Of a stretch of DNA of 6,222 nt, positions 1 through 6,222 are shown piece by piece. This stretch comes from Treponema sp. (GTDB lineage Bacteria > Spirochaetota > Spirochaetia > Treponematales > Treponemataceae), in contig DMQP01000005.1 in assembly GCA_003455655.1 (NCBI GenBank), positions 1-6,222 of the forward strand, in the 5' to 3' direction. A program made the translations under genes and the position numbers. Each line of letters opens with the position of its first letter. Position 1 is the stretch's first letter. The notes under the pieces were generated by a model that saw nothing but the letters and a program-made list of their open reading frames with translations, was not told the origin of the DNA and searched no databases.

Positions 1-959
1 GTTGCCATAAAGAGCGTTTGCCACATTCCTTTCTTTATGCGAGAAAGCTGACCGGCACCTGCATTTTGTCCAGCAAAAGTGGTTATTGCAATACCAAAGG
101 CATTGACGGTCATCCAAAAGATGGCATCTATTTTTCCATAAGCAGCCCAAGCGGCAACTGTTTTTGTTCCAAACAAATTGAACTTAGTTTGTATGATAAG
201 GTTGCTTATAGTGTAGAGAGAAGACTGAATGCCTGCAGGAAAACCTATGCGTAACATTTCACGCAAAATGTGTCCGCTAAAATGGATATCTTTAATTTTA
301 ACCCCATAGACTTCATGTGTTCGAAGCAAAATGAACATGACAATTACTGCGCTCATTAGCTGGCAAATAACAGTTGCAAAAGCAACGCCTTCAACTCCCA
401 TGCCCAATACCCGTACAAAAAGTAAGTCCAAGGCAATGTTTGTTACGCAACCTACAATAATTATGTGGAGGGGAGTTCTTGAATTTCCCACTGCACGCAA
501 AATACCAGAACCCATATTGTAAATGAAGGTGGGAATAGTTCCGCTAAAAATAATAGTTAAATACAAACGCGAAAGAGGAACTACATCTTCGGGAGTGTGA
601 GTCAAAATAAGCATTATGTTGGTACAAGCAATTCCTAAAAGCGTTATAATAAGTCCACCTACAAGGCTTAATGCAATGGCTGTGTGTACGCTCTGAGAAA
701 GACTTGCCTTGTTGTTGGCTCCGTAAAATTGAGAAATAAGAACACCAGCTCCGCTTGAAAGTCCTAAGAAAAATCCTAAGAGTAAATTTATGTAAACAGC
801 TGTTGTTCCTCCCACTGCTGCAAGGGCGGCGGTTCCTACATACTGTCCTACAACAAACGCGTCAACTGTATTGTATAATTGCTGAAAGAGCGTTCCGGCA
901 AGAATGGGAAAGAAAAATAAGAGTAATGCCTTCCAAATAGGACCTTTTGTAATTTCCAT
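1..959 (-). CDS. MATE-family multidrug/cation antiporter, N-terminal 319 residues (3' end outside window)
   Basis: Reading the minus strand from the ATG at 959-957 gives an open frame of 319 codons running off the left edge. MATE proteins are usually about 450 residues, so roughly 70% is present. The sequence is strongly hydrophobic with MATE hallmarks. The first repeat opens with a helix at about 11-30, then a conserved TM1-type segment with Asp33 (TVDAFVVGQYVG) and AALAAVGGTT. A RAVGNSRTP loop lies at 155-163. The second repeat starts near 231 (REMLRIGFPAGIQSS), followed by AAWAAYGKIDAIFW and the FAGQNAGAGQ motif at 295-304. Family members sit in the inner membrane and export cationic drugs or metabolites in exchange for Na+ or H+; the substrate cannot be read here. 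No clear Shine-Dalgarno precedes the ATG, and an in-frame GTG lies two codons upstream (965-963). It is transcribed divergently from the EAL gene. Family call is confident; subfamily (NorM, MepA or DinF-like) is not. Confidence 0.93.
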   Translation of the reverse strand, partial: MEITKGPIWKALLLFFFPILAGTLFQQLYNTVDAFVVGQYVGTAALAAVGGTTAVYINLLLGFFLGLSSGAGVLISQFYGANNKASLSQSVHTAIALSLVGGLIITLLGIACTNIMLILTHTPEDVVPLSRLYLTIIFSGTIPTFIYNMGSGILRAVGNSRTPLHIIIVGCVTNIALDLLFVRVLGMGVEGVAFATVICQLMSAVIVMFILLRTHEVYGVKIKDIHFSGHILREMLRIGFPAGIQSSLYTISNLIIQTKFNLFGTKTVAAWAAYGKIDAIFWMTVNAFGIAITTFAGQNAGAGQLSRIKKGMWQTLFMA

Positions 960-965
960 TGGCAC

Positions 966-994
966 ACCATATCACTAAGAAAGTAAATGTGCAA
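966..994 (-). promoter_or_regulatory. Candidate promoter of the MATE gene (weak)
   Basis: On the minus strand a TATGGT hexamer (971-966, 4 of 6 matches to TATAAT) lies 6 nt before the MATE ATG. TTGCAC (994-989) lies 17 bp upstream of it as a poor -35. Transcription would then start at or next to the A of the ATG. An alternative pair is TTGTCA (1008-1003) with TACTTT (985-980) at 17-bp spacing, giving a leader of about 14 nt. Neither is near consensus, so the assignment is tentative. Confidence 0.3.
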
Positions 995-1019
995 CTTGTA
1001 TTTGACAATTCTCACTTTT
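985..1019. promoter_or_regulatory. Imperfect dyad in divergent intergenic region, candidate operator
   Basis: Bases 985-1019 form an interrupted inverted repeat centred on base 1002. Paired blocks are AAA (985-987) with TTT (1017-1019), GTG (989-991) with CAC (1013-1015), A994 with T1010, and TTGT (996-999) with ACAA (1005-1008), so 11 of 17 positions pair. It overlaps the -35 hexamer of the rightward promoter and the upstream part of the leftward one, so a dimeric regulator bound here could control both genes. The dyad is seen directly; the regulatory role is inferred. Confidence 0.35.
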
Positions 1020-1030
1020 CCATAGATAAT
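1002..1030 (+). promoter_or_regulatory. Sigma70-type promoter of the GGDEF-EAL gene
   Basis: TTGACA at 1002-1007 is a perfect -35 hexamer. After a 17-bp spacer comes GATAAT at 1025-1030, a 5 of 6 match to the -10 consensus. Only 8 nt separate the -10 from the ATG at 1039, so the expected start of transcription (about 1036-1038) leaves a leader of 1-3 nt. There is no Shine-Dalgarno in the AT-only stretch before the ATG, which agrees with a leaderless or near-leaderless message. Confidence 0.75.
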
Positions 1031-1038
1031 AAAATAAA

Positions 1039-3312
1039 ATGAAAAATTTTATGATTGTCCTGTCTGTTTTTGCGGTCTTTGTTTTTTACTGCATGATTCG
1101 GGCGCTGATGAATAAGAAACCTATCTCCCGTCATATTACGTGGCTTTTGTTTTATGATTTAGTTTCTATTATTGGAAACATTATTATTATTTTTTCAGGA
1201 CAGTATAAGCCTAGTTTTATTGGATATCTTATGTATTTGGGAGGAACAGACTGGCTCTTTTACTTCTTGGTTAAATTTTCAATGGCCTTTTGCGATTACC
1301 AGTTTGAAAAAAAATGGTGGCAGTGGGTTCTTTTGCTGTTAACTATTTTTGATACGACATCGGTTTTGCTGAACCCTCTCTTCCATCATGTCTTTACACT
1401 GGAAGCGGTGGTGCTTGAAGGTGGCGAAATATATTATAAACTTGTTTCTCATGCCTTCCATTATGTGCACCTTGCTTTTTCGTATGCAGTTGTTGCCGTA
1501 TCGTTGGGAATTTTCATTCACAAAATGATTCATGTGTCTCGGCTCTATCTTGAAAAGTATCTGACCATTTTTGTTACTTTCTGCATTGTTATTGTGTGGG
1601 AATCGTGGTATGTCTTTTCAAAAGAACCTGTTGACCATTCTATGTTAGGTTACAGTTTGTGTGGCGTACTTATGTATTATTTTGCGCTACGATACTTGCC
1701 TTTCTTCCTTACCGAAAAAATGCTTTCTGCCATTGTGTCAAACATGTCAGATGCCATTTTGTTTTTAGACAATAAGGGCGACTGTGTTTATTTTAACGAT
1801 GGTGCAAAGAAATTATTTAATCTTCAAGCGGGTGACTATTCTGCAGCAAAGAAAACAGTTTGTGCCATTATTTCAGATTCAGATATGGACGACTGCGAGA
1901 GTCTGCAAGTTATACGAACACTTTCTGTTGATAATGCAGAACGAATCTATGAAATTGAATATCAAAAGCTCAACGATGTGCGCAATGTGTATGCGGGTGC
2001 ATTTGTAAGCATAAAAGACAGAACAGAAGAAGAAGCAGAAAAAAGACGCGAACAGTATCTTGCAACACATGACAGTCTTACGGGGCTGTATAACAAAGAG
2101 TACTTGCTTCATAAAATGGAATTGCTCTTGCGCGATAATCCCGAAACTGAATATTTGATTCTGTGTTCTGACATTAAAGAGTTTAAACTGGTTAATGATA
2201 TTTTTGGTCGCCAAGCAGGGGATAGTATTTTAGCAAATGTTGCCCGAGTGGTAAAAAGTTATGCCAGTGACAATTCTGTGTACGGTCGCATCGGTGGAGA
2301 TATGTTTGCACTTATGATGCGCAAAAAAGATTTTTCACAAGAACTCTTTGAGCGTGGTTCTGCGGGTTTTGTTCATAAAGAAGGAAATGAAGTTTATCCT
2401 ATTACCATGCACATAGGAATTTATGAAGTAAAAGAACGAGACCTTGCTCCTTCTATAATGATAGACAGAGCCTTCCTTGCAATGGAAGAAATTAAAGACA
2501 ATGTACAACAGCGTGTCGCTTGGTATGACGATACAATGCGTCAGTCACTTTTGTGGGCGCAACAGGTAACAGCCTCATTTGAAAGTGCACTCAAGAGTAT
2601 GCAGTTTATACCCTACTTACAAGCACAAGTAAATGCAGATGGAAAAACAGAAGGTGCAGAAGTTCTTTCTCGTTGGCTTCATCCTGAACATGGACTTATG
2701 GGACCGTCACGCTTTATTCCCATTCTTGAAAAAAGCGGCGACATTGTTCGCCTTGACCGCTATATGTGGGAAGCTGCCTGTGGAATTCTTGCTCGTTGGA
2801 AAAGAGAAGGAAAAAATCTGTATCTTTCGGTAAACATTTCTCCAAAAGATTTTTATTATATTGATGTGTATGCAGAAATTTCTTCGCTCGTAAAACGCTA
2901 CGGCCTTGATCCTGCTATGCTTCGTCTTGAAATTACAGAATCAGTTATGATGAATGACCTCGATCGTAAAATGCAAATTATAAACAGTTTTAGACAAGAC
3001 GGATTCATTGTTGAAATTGACGATTTTGGTTCAGGCTACTCTTCACTCAATTTGCTTAAAAACATTCAGGTTGACAGCATAAAACTAGACATGATGTTTT
3101 TGCGTCAGTCTACTGATTCTCTTCGAACACGCACCATTTTGCAGCACATTATTAGTATGGCTCAGTCGCTTGAAATGCCTGTTATAACAGAAGGTGTCGA
3201 AACACAAGATCAAGTTGACTTTTTGAAAGTTGCAGGCTGTAATCTGTTCCAGGGATATTTCTTTTCTAAACCCATTACGCTTGAATCCTTTGAACAAAAG
3301 TTTTGTTCATAA
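1039..3312 (+). CDS. Membrane 7TM-PAS-GGDEF(degenerate)-EAL protein, probable c-di-GMP phosphodiesterase
   Basis: 757 residues. Seven likely membrane helices (about 2-22, 34-53, 59-82, 94-112, 138-161, 171-194, 203-221) resemble the 7TM input region of some histidine kinases and GGDEF proteins. A PAS-like domain follows at about 226-328 (SNMSDAILFLD), then a short charged linker. The GGDEF domain (about 343-500) keeps THDSLTGLYN, D378 and FKLVND (382-387), but its signature is GGDMF (419-423): the catalytic Glu is Met. The inhibitory RxxD site is also missing, so cyclase activity is unlikely. The EAL domain (about 515-757) reads EVL at 541-543 and keeps E541, N599, E631, D661/D662 in DDFGSGYSS, K682, E718 of EGVE and Q738, so hydrolysis of c-di-GMP is expected, with the GGDEF perhaps sensing GTP. 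The start is set by the promoter 8 nt upstream and by the first helix. The lipoprotein gene follows after 27 bp. Activity and ligand are inferred. Confidence 0.95.
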   Translation: MKNFMIVLSVFAVFVFYCMIRALMNKKPISRHITWLLFYDLVSIIGNIIIIFSGQYKPSFIGYLMYLGGTDWLFYFLVKFSMAFCDYQFEKKWWQWVLLLLTIFDTTSVLLNPLFHHVFTLEAVVLEGGEIYYKLVSHAFHYVHLAFSYAVVAVSLGIFIHKMIHVSRLYLEKYLTIFVTFCIVIVWESWYVFSKEPVDHSMLGYSLCGVLMYYFALRYLPFFLTEKMLSAIVSNMSDAILFLDNKGDCVYFNDGAKKLFNLQAGDYSAAKKTVCAIISDSDMDDCESLQVIRTLSVDNAERIYEIEYQKLNDVRNVYAGAFVSIKDRTEEEAEKRREQYLATHDSLTGLYNKEYLLHKMELLLRDNPETEYLILCSDIKEFKLVNDIFGRQAGDSILANVARVVKSYASDNSVYGRIGGDMFALMMRKKDFSQELFERGSAGFVHKEGNEVYPITMHIGIYEVKERDLAPSIMIDRAFLAMEEIKDNVQQRVAWYDDTMRQSLLWAQQVTASFESALKSMQFIPYLQAQVNADGKTEGAEVLSRWLHPEHGLMGPSRFIPILEKSGDIVRLDRYMWEAACGILARWKREGKNLYLSVNISPKDFYYIDVYAEISSLVKRYGLDPAMLRLEITESVMMNDLDRKMQIINSFRQDGFIVEIDDFGSGYSSLNLLKNIQVDSIKLDMMFLRQSTDSLRTRTILQHIISMAQSLEMPVITEGVETQDQVDFLKVAGCNLFQGYFFSKPITLESFEQKFCS

Positions 3313-3329
3313 CTAATCCCCCGTAAATA

Positions 3330-3336
3330 AGGAGAG
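3330..3336 (+). promoter_or_regulatory. Shine-Dalgarno of the lipoprotein gene
   Basis: AGGAGAG contains the core AGGAG and ends 3 nt before the ATG at 3340 (5 nt from GGAG). It fixes the start of the lipoprotein gene. It is the only clear ribosome binding site among the four genes here, which fits this gene being internal to a transcript begun at the promoter near 1002-1030. Confidence 0.8.
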
Positions 3337-3339
3337 TAT

Positions 3340-4617
3340 ATGAAAAAAGCATTGCCTTGTGTTATTGTTCTTTGCTTGATGGTGTGTGCTTCTTGTTCAA
3401 AAAAAGAAGAGCCTGTAACGGAAGTTGTGGTGCAAGAAGAGCCTGCTGTTCTTGTTCAGCAAGAAGTTGTTCAGACTCCGGTAACACCTGTTGTTGAGCC
3501 TGTGGTAAAAGTGGAACATTGGCAGACTGTTGCAAATGAAGTTGCTCCTGGTGTGTATGAATGTTCGTTAGATGATGCTTTGAATTTTTTACACTGCATT
3601 CCTTCTCAGATGGGTGAATTGTTTGTGCAAAAAAATAATTCTTCTTCCACGAGTGCTTCTGTTACCGTTCTTGATGAAGGGGGAAACAAAGTGTACTCAG
3701 CGTCAGATATTCAATTTGATCAGAGCAGGGCAAGAAACGGTTCTTTTGAATGTACTTCTGCAAGTGCTTGGGCTGCGGATGGAACAGAATGTTCTGTGTA
3801 TGTGGTATGGAATTCAGAAACAAAGGAAATTACACATTGTTTTTTTATGGCAGATCTAGCTAGTTATCCATTCATTTCACTCGATGATGAAGAAATTACT
3901 TTGAGTGGCGCAGATGAAATGGGGGTTGCAGGTCCCGTTATGAATCTTAAGTTCGATTCTAATACGGCTATTGAAGACGGATTTAATGCTGTCTTGGTTA
4001 AACGAACGGTTCTGTATCATGCTCCTGGAATTAAAAATGACTTCGATCGCGCAGATACATATCTTGAAGGTTTTCACTTTAACATATTGAAACGCTCTGC
4101 TGAACCTCTTTCGCTCGACGGAAAAGAACAGTACTGGTTTCTTGTTACGAATGGTTGGATTCCTGCAGAAAACCTTCTTCTTTTCCCGGGAACTTTTGAC
4201 TCTTTGGAAACACTTTCTGCTGAACAAATTCCTACTGGAACTTATAAAAACACATGGCTTATAAATGAGAGCGATCAGTCACTCTTGTTTTCAGATATAA
4301 CTTTTACTGAAGGCAATAGAGCCTACTATCATCTTTTGTTTCCCAAAGAACAATACAATCAATTTATAGATGCAGACGGACTTGCTGAATACGAAGAATT
4401 AACTTCTGTTCTTCAGTATAAACCTTCGTATGGAGATTCGCCCATTGTGAGTGCAAAAACAGATAGTACTTCTGTTCACGAAAAACCTAGTGACAGTTCT
4501 CCTGTAATAACAACGATTACCGAAAAAGAATTTTACTATAACTATGTTACGGATGACGGATGGTACTATGTGTATGTGTCTGACCCCGAAACTTATGGTT
4601 GGGTTCACTTGCAGTAA
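3340..4617 (+). CDS. Secreted lipoprotein with two SH3-like segments, function unknown
   Basis: 425 residues. A lipoprotein signal peptide runs MKK plus a hydrophobic core to the lipobox V-C-A-S-C, with Cys19 the likely lipidated residue. Cys at -3 is unusual, but spirochaetal lipoboxes are relaxed. Residues 20-58 are a flexible linker rich in Val, Glu, Gln and Pro (repeated EVV, EEP, TPV units), as used to span the envelope. Residues about 60-205 form an unrecognised domain. An SH3-like segment at about 217-282 has TVLYHAPG early and NGWIPAENLLLF at its end. A clearer bacterial SH3 segment at about 370-425 has SVHEKPSDSSPV, then GWYYVYV and a terminal YGWVHLQ. Such domains often bind peptidoglycan or protein partners. 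The gene sits 27 bp after the EAL gene with a strong Shine-Dalgarno, so cotranscription is likely. No enzymatic motif is visible. Lipoprotein call is firm; the first SH3 segment is weaker than the second. Confidence 0.88.
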   Translation: MKKALPCVIVLCLMVCASCSKKEEPVTEVVVQEEPAVLVQQEVVQTPVTPVVEPVVKVEHWQTVANEVAPGVYECSLDDALNFLHCIPSQMGELFVQKNNSSSTSASVTVLDEGGNKVYSASDIQFDQSRARNGSFECTSASAWAADGTECSVYVVWNSETKEITHCFFMADLASYPFISLDDEEITLSGADEMGVAGPVMNLKFDSNTAIEDGFNAVLVKRTVLYHAPGIKNDFDRADTYLEGFHFNILKRSAEPLSLDGKEQYWFLVTNGWIPAENLLLFPGTFDSLETLSAEQIPTGTYKNTWLINESDQSLLFSDITFTEGNRAYYHLLFPKEQYNQFIDADGLAEYEELTSVLQYKPSYGDSPIVSAKTDSTSVHEKPSDSSPVITTITEKEFYYNYVTDDGWYYVYVSDPETYGWVHLQ

Positions 4618-4637
4618 GTGCCTTCATTCTGTACAAT
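4609..4637 (+). promoter_or_regulatory. Candidate promoter of the ABC exporter gene
   Basis: TACAAT at 4632-4637 matches the -10 consensus at 5 of 6 positions and lies 6 nt before the ATG at 4644. TTGCAG at 4609-4614, 17 bp upstream and inside the last codons of the lipoprotein gene, is a weak -35 (3 of 6). Transcription would start at about the A of the ATG. There is no Shine-Dalgarno in this interval and no hairpin between the two genes, so read-through from the upstream genes is also possible. Confidence 0.45.
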
Positions 4638-4643
4638 AGCAGC

Positions 4644-6222
4644 ATGTCTACGGCAAAAATTTTACTGAACGGCCTTGAACGAAAGTACAAGGTGTATTCG
4701 CTGCTTAGTCCGCTTGTTATGGTGGGCGAAGTTGTTATGGAAACAGCAATCCCTCTTCTGATGTCGCGCATTATTGATGAGGGAATTGCTCATTCAAACC
4801 TTTCGTATGTAGTGCAAGTTGGTCTCCTTATGATTGGTATGTCCATTATTTCGCTTGCCTGTGGTGCTATGGGAGGACGCTTTTCTGCTGTTGCAGCACT
4901 GGGCTTTTCTCGTAATGTACGTCGTCGTCTTTTTGCAAAAGTTCAAGATTTTTCATTTGGTAATATAGACCATTTTTCCACTTCATCATTGGTAACTCGT
5001 CTTACTACCGATGTAACGAATGTTCAGAATACCTATCAAATGCTTATTCGTATGTGTGCGCGTGCTCCTTTTATGCTTGTGTCGGGAACTATTATGGCAT
5101 GCATTATTAATGTAAAGCTTTCGACTGTATTCTTTGTTTCAATTCCCTTTTTAGCAGTTGTGCTTACGCTTATAGCCTTTGTTGCTTATCCGCGATTCCA
5201 GCTTATGCTTTCAAAGTATGACAATCTTAACAGTACTGTTCAAGAAAATCTTACTGCAATTCGTGTGGTAAAAAGTTTTGTTCGTGGACAGTTTGAACAG
5301 AAGAAGTTTGAAGCTGCTGCAGATGCGGTTCGTAAAACACAAGTTCGTGCAGAAAAAGTTGTCATCTTTACTATGCCCCTTATGCAAATGGTGGTCTACG
5401 CTTGTATCATTGCTGCTTTGTGGTTTGGCGGAAAAATGATTGTTGTAGGCGATCTTATGACAGGACAGCTTATCAGTTTTATTTCGTACATAACACAAGT
5501 GCTTATGTCGCTGATGATGCTTTCTATGGTGTTCATAACGATGGTGCTTTCACGTGCAAGTATAAGTCGTATTGTTGAAGTTCTTTCAGAAAAAGCAGAA
5601 ATTGTTCCTCCAGCACAAAATGCACTTACTTGTGTTGCAGATGGTTCTATAGATTTTGATCATGTGTCTTTTAGTTATCACAAAGATCCTCAAAACTGTG
5701 TGCTTTCTGATGTAAACATTCATATTCCCAGTGGCGCTTTTGTTGGTATTATCGGCGGAACTGGTTCGTCTAAGTCTACTTTAGTTTCGCTTCTTCCTCG
5801 TTTGTATGATGTGCTCTCTGGTTCTGTTCGTGTTGCAGGTCACGATGTTCGTGATTACGATTTGGTTACGCTGAGAGACAGTGTTGCAATGGTGCTTCAA
5901 AAAAATGTTTTGTTCAGCGGAACAATTAGAGAAAACTTGCGCTGGGGAAATGAAAATGCAACTGAAGAACAAATGATTGCCGCATGTAAAGCTGCAGACG
6001 CTTACGAGTTTATTCAGTCCTTCCCCAAAGGCTTCGATACCGATTTAGGGCAGGGTGGTGTAAATGTTTCTGGTGGACAAAAACAACGTCTGTGTATTGC
6101 CCGTGCACTTCTGAAAAATCCACGCATTCTTATTCTTGATGACAGTACCAGTGCTGTTGATACAGCAACCGATGCTCGTATTCGTTCAGCCTTACGTAGC
6201 TGTGCTCCTGAAGCAACAAAAA
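4644..6222 (+). CDS. ABC exporter half-transporter (TMD-NBD), degenerate-site type, 3' end outside window
   Basis: An open frame from ATG 4644 runs 526 codons off the right edge; the family length is about 575-600. The membrane domain has six helices (about 18-42, 54-80, 138-155, 158-182, 240-262, 275-300). The nucleotide-binding domain starts near 335: A-loop Tyr345, Walker A G371-T379 reading GGTGSSKST (Ser376 where Gly is usual, Lys377 kept), Q-loop Gln419, signature VSGGQ at 475-479, Walker B ILILD ending at Asp499, D-loop SAVD at 503-506. Asp500 replaces the catalytic Glu. The switch His lies beyond the edge. This resembles the degenerate-site subunit of heterodimeric multidrug or lipid exporters (TM287/288, BmrCD, LmrCD), so a second half-transporter gene is predicted just downstream. 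It acts in the inner membrane; the substrate is unknown. The start is chosen because conserved sequence begins by residue 14, no ATG or GTG start lies in frame closely upstream, and a -10 sits 6 nt before it. Confidence 0.94.
   Translation, partial: MSTAKILLNGLERKYKVYSLLSPLVMVGEVVMETAIPLLMSRIIDEGIAHSNLSYVVQVGLLMIGMSIISLACGAMGGRFSAVAALGFSRNVRRRLFAKVQDFSFGNIDHFSTSSLVTRLTTDVTNVQNTYQMLIRMCARAPFMLVSGTIMACIINVKLSTVFFVSIPFLAVVLTLIAFVAYPRFQLMLSKYDNLNSTVQENLTAIRVVKSFVRGQFEQKKFEAAADAVRKTQVRAEKVVIFTMPLMQMVVYACIIAALWFGGKMIVVGDLMTGQLISFISYITQVLMSLMMLSMVFITMVLSRASISRIVEVLSEKAEIVPPAQNALTCVADGSIDFDHVSFSYHKDPQNCVLSDVNIHIPSGAFVGIIGGTGSSKSTLVSLLPRLYDVLSGSVRVAGHDVRDYDLVTLRDSVAMVLQKNVLFSGTIRENLRWGNENATEEQMIAACKAADAYEFIQSFPKGFDTDLGQGGVNVSGGQKQRLCIARALLKNPRILILDDSTSAVDTATDARIRSALRSCAPEATK

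Noticed and set aside
18..940. Plus-strand open frames at 18-254, 331-522 and 755-940
   Set aside because: They lie antisense to the MATE gene, give compositionally odd peptides with no recognisable motifs, and lack ribosome binding sites.
1307..1314. A8 run in the EAL gene, with A7 runs at 3399-3405, 3629-3635 and 5899-5905, as phase-variation tracts
   Set aside because: All are in frame, short, and expected from Lys/Glu/Asn codons in an AT-rich genome; no sign of a disrupted frame.
1879..2214. Minus-strand open frame of 111 residues
   Set aside because: It is antisense to the PAS and GGDEF regions, whose plus-strand translation has clear family motifs. The peptide is Phe/Cys-rich and unlike a real protein.
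3313..3339. Possible terminator between the EAL and lipoprotein genes
   Set aside because: No stable inverted repeat followed by a T-run is present; the interval holds mainly the Shine-Dalgarno.
3877..4227. Minus-strand open frame of 116 residues inside the lipoprotein gene
   Set aside because: Shadow of the coding strand; no start signals and a low-complexity basic and aromatic composition.
4618..4643. Possible terminator after the lipoprotein gene
   Set aside because: No hairpin or T-run is visible in the 26 bp; it reads instead as a -10 element.
4547..4771. Minus-strand open frame across the lipoprotein-ABC junction
   Set aside because: It overlaps the ends of two well-supported genes on the other strand and has no motif or ribosome binding site.
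5211..5498. Minus-strand open frame of 95 residues
   Set aside because: Antisense to the ABC exporter membrane domain; Cys/His/Asn-rich shadow without motifs.

Overview
The window reads as moderately AT-rich bacterial chromosome with tightly packed genes. The best guess for its origin is a spirochaete of the Treponema type. This rests on overall gene style, a relaxed lipobox (C-A-S-C) on a secreted lipoprotein with SH3-like repeats, and a membrane-bound c-di-GMP enzyme. Clostridia-like gut Firmicutes remain an alternative, and nothing in the window (no rRNA, no tRNA) settles it.

Layout: (1) bases 1-959, minus strand: the N-terminal 319 residues of a MATE-family multidrug/Na+ (or H+) antiporter, whose 3' end lies outside the window. 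(2) bases 960-1038: a 79-bp divergent intergenic region. It holds a near-consensus sigma70 promoter for the rightward gene and an imperfect dyad centred on base 1002 that covers the -35 region. (3) bases 1039-3312, plus: a 757-aa protein with seven membrane helices, a PAS-like domain, a degenerate GGDEF domain (GGDMF) and an apparently intact EAL domain, so probably a membrane c-di-GMP phosphodiesterase. (4) bases 3340-4617, plus: a 425-aa lipoprotein with two SH3-like segments, 27 bp downstream, with a good Shine-Dalgarno and probably cotranscribed. (5) bases 4644-6222, plus: the first 526 codons of an ABC exporter half-transporter (membrane domain plus nucleotide-binding domain), cut by the window edge just after Walker B and the D-loop.

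The genes suggest a cell-envelope and transport neighbourhood: two exporters flank a c-di-GMP signalling enzyme and an envelope lipoprotein. The ABC protein has Asp instead of the catalytic Glu after Walker B. This resembles the degenerate half of heterodimeric exporters and predicts a partner gene just past the right edge. The most unusual pattern is that the three genes lacking a Shine-Dalgarno each have a -10-like hexamer 6-8 nt before the ATG, as expected for leaderless mRNAs. The one gene inside a presumed operon has a normal Shine-Dalgarno. No RNA genes, mobile elements, CRISPR arrays or convincing intrinsic terminators were seen.
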